Positions 21,800-22,476 of a stretch of 22,476 bases of DNA are shown here, piece after piece (position 1 is the stretch's first letter; every line of letters begins with the position of its first letter). The stretch is from Gemmatimonadota bacterium (GTDB lineage Bacteria > Gemmatimonadota > Gemmatimonadetes > Gemmatimonadales > GWC2-71-9). Under the pieces are notes generated by a model, which was not told the DNA's origin, ran no database searches, and saw nothing but the letters and a program-made list of their open reading frames with translations. The position numbers were made by a program, and so were the translations under genes. Location of the stretch: assembly GCA_017889745.1 (NCBI GenBank), contig JAGGAG010000019.1, forward strand, positions 1 to 22,476, written 5' to 3'.

Positions 21800-22476
21800 T
21801 GCGCGGCCGGGTGGCGCCGCAGTTGCTGGGTGCCGGCATCGCGCTCGGCATCGGATGGCGCCTGTTGCAGGAGACCGTGCCGGGTCGCCTCGACTGGGCG
21901 CTCGCGTTCGGGTTCCTGCTCCTCGTGCTGGTGGTGCTCCATGGCCGCGGCCTGCTCCACCTGCCCGACTCCGATCGTATCGTGTTGGGGGTTCCGGCAA
22001 TCCTGCTGCTCGGCGCGCTGATCTGGCGCGATTCCGAGATGCTCTTCCTGGTGAATCTGATGGCGCTGGCCGGGCTCGTCGCGTTTGCGCGGCCGGTGCG
22101 CGTCGGGATCAGGGCCCAGCTGCTCGAGAGCGGGGTTGGCGACCTGCTCATGCGCCTGTTCCACGCGATGCGCGGTGCCGCCACCGGCGCGTGGCCATTG
22201 CTCGGGGCTGTCCGAGGTCCTGATTCCGCTCGCACACCGGGCACGCGCTGGGCCGCCGGGCTCGGCGTGCTGGCCATCTCCCCTGTGCTCCTCCTCTTCA
22301 GCCTCCTGCTCGGCAGCGCTGATCCGGTCTTCGGGCAATTGCTGGGGAACCTCGTGGATCCCGAAGCGGTCATCCAGCGGGTCGTGCCGGTGCTGGTCTA
22401 TTCATGGTTCGGGGCGGGACTCCTCTGGGCCCTGACCCGCGCGCCGTCGGCCAGGGACGTGGTGCCCGCGGGCGGC
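21799..22476 (+). CDS. DUF4173/DUF4153-like polytopic membrane protein, 3' end outside window
   Basis: 226 codons are visible from the ATG at 21799-21801 to the window edge. The protein has at least five hydrophobic segments, with short loops such as HLPDSDRI and WRDSEML. The block PVLLLFSLLLGSADPVFGQLL resembles the LFxxLLxSADxVF segment that marks the DUF4173 (formerly DUF4153) family; that is the basis of the assignment. The family's role is unknown. Coupled to the preceding gene by the TGATG junction, it is the second member of the operator-controlled unit. The missing C-terminal part would settle the family. Confidence 0.7.
   Translation, partial: MRGRVAPQLLGAGIALGIGWRLLQETVPGRLDWALAFGFLLLVLVVLHGRGLLHLPDSDRIVLGVPAILLLGALIWRDSEMLFLVNLMALAGLVAFARPVRVGIRAQLLESGVGDLLMRLFHAMRGAATGAWPLLGAVRGPDSARTPGTRWAAGLGVLAISPVLLLFSLLLGSADPVFGQLLGNLVDPEAVIQRVVPVLVYSWFGAGLLWALTRAPSARDVVPAGG

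Overview
The window is a dense, high-GC stretch of bacterial chromosome. It best fits a Gemmatimonadota-like Gram-negative organism. The reasons are the serine/threonine kinase fused to a TolB-like propeller, the TonB receptor with a carboxypeptidase-regulatory-like N-terminus, the frequent GTG/TTG starts and the very short intergenic gaps. This assignment is inferred from gene style only. No rRNA, tRNA, insertion sequence, prophage or CRISPR array was seen, and no stretch over 300 bases lacks a gene.

Layout. (1) 1-979, minus: a small outer-membrane beta-barrel protein, then a truncated lipoprotein. (2) 1095-4087, plus: a likely three-gene operon of a coiled-coil protein, an exported DUF1028 protein and a POT-family peptide/H+ symporter. 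(3) 4088-5283, minus: a GNAT acetyltransferase, then a CGNR zinc-finger regulator with its own near-consensus promoter and a perfect palindromic operator. (4) 5363-6481, plus: an orphan Rieske oxygenase alpha subunit. (5) 6485-16999, minus: a run of lipoprotein, TonB receptor, GT39-like glycosyltransferase, cytochrome bd oxidase (cydA, cydB) and a membrane-anchored kinase. (6) 17076-18475, minus: a PEP-CTERM protein and a four-helix membrane protein, with a sigma-54-type promoter in front and a strong terminator behind. (7) 18659-19942, minus: a cupin, mscL and a half-size TauE/SafE transporter. (8) 20044-22476, plus: two adjacent transcription units of membrane proteins plus a winged-helix regulator; each unit has a matching ACTTT-N4-TGCAAAG operator over its promoter.

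Three regulatory modules stand out. One is the self-contained CGNR promoter-operator. The second is the two-site winged-helix regulon at 20044-22476, which ends in a DUF4173-like protein. The third is the sigma-54-type PEP-CTERM unit, whose product looks like a thioester-domain-like protein with a His where the crosslinking Gln is expected. The first two are probably autoregulatory. The third suggests controlled deployment of a surface-sorted protein. A degenerate seven-base tandem repeat occurs at three places; in one of them it forms part of a signal-peptide coding sequence.
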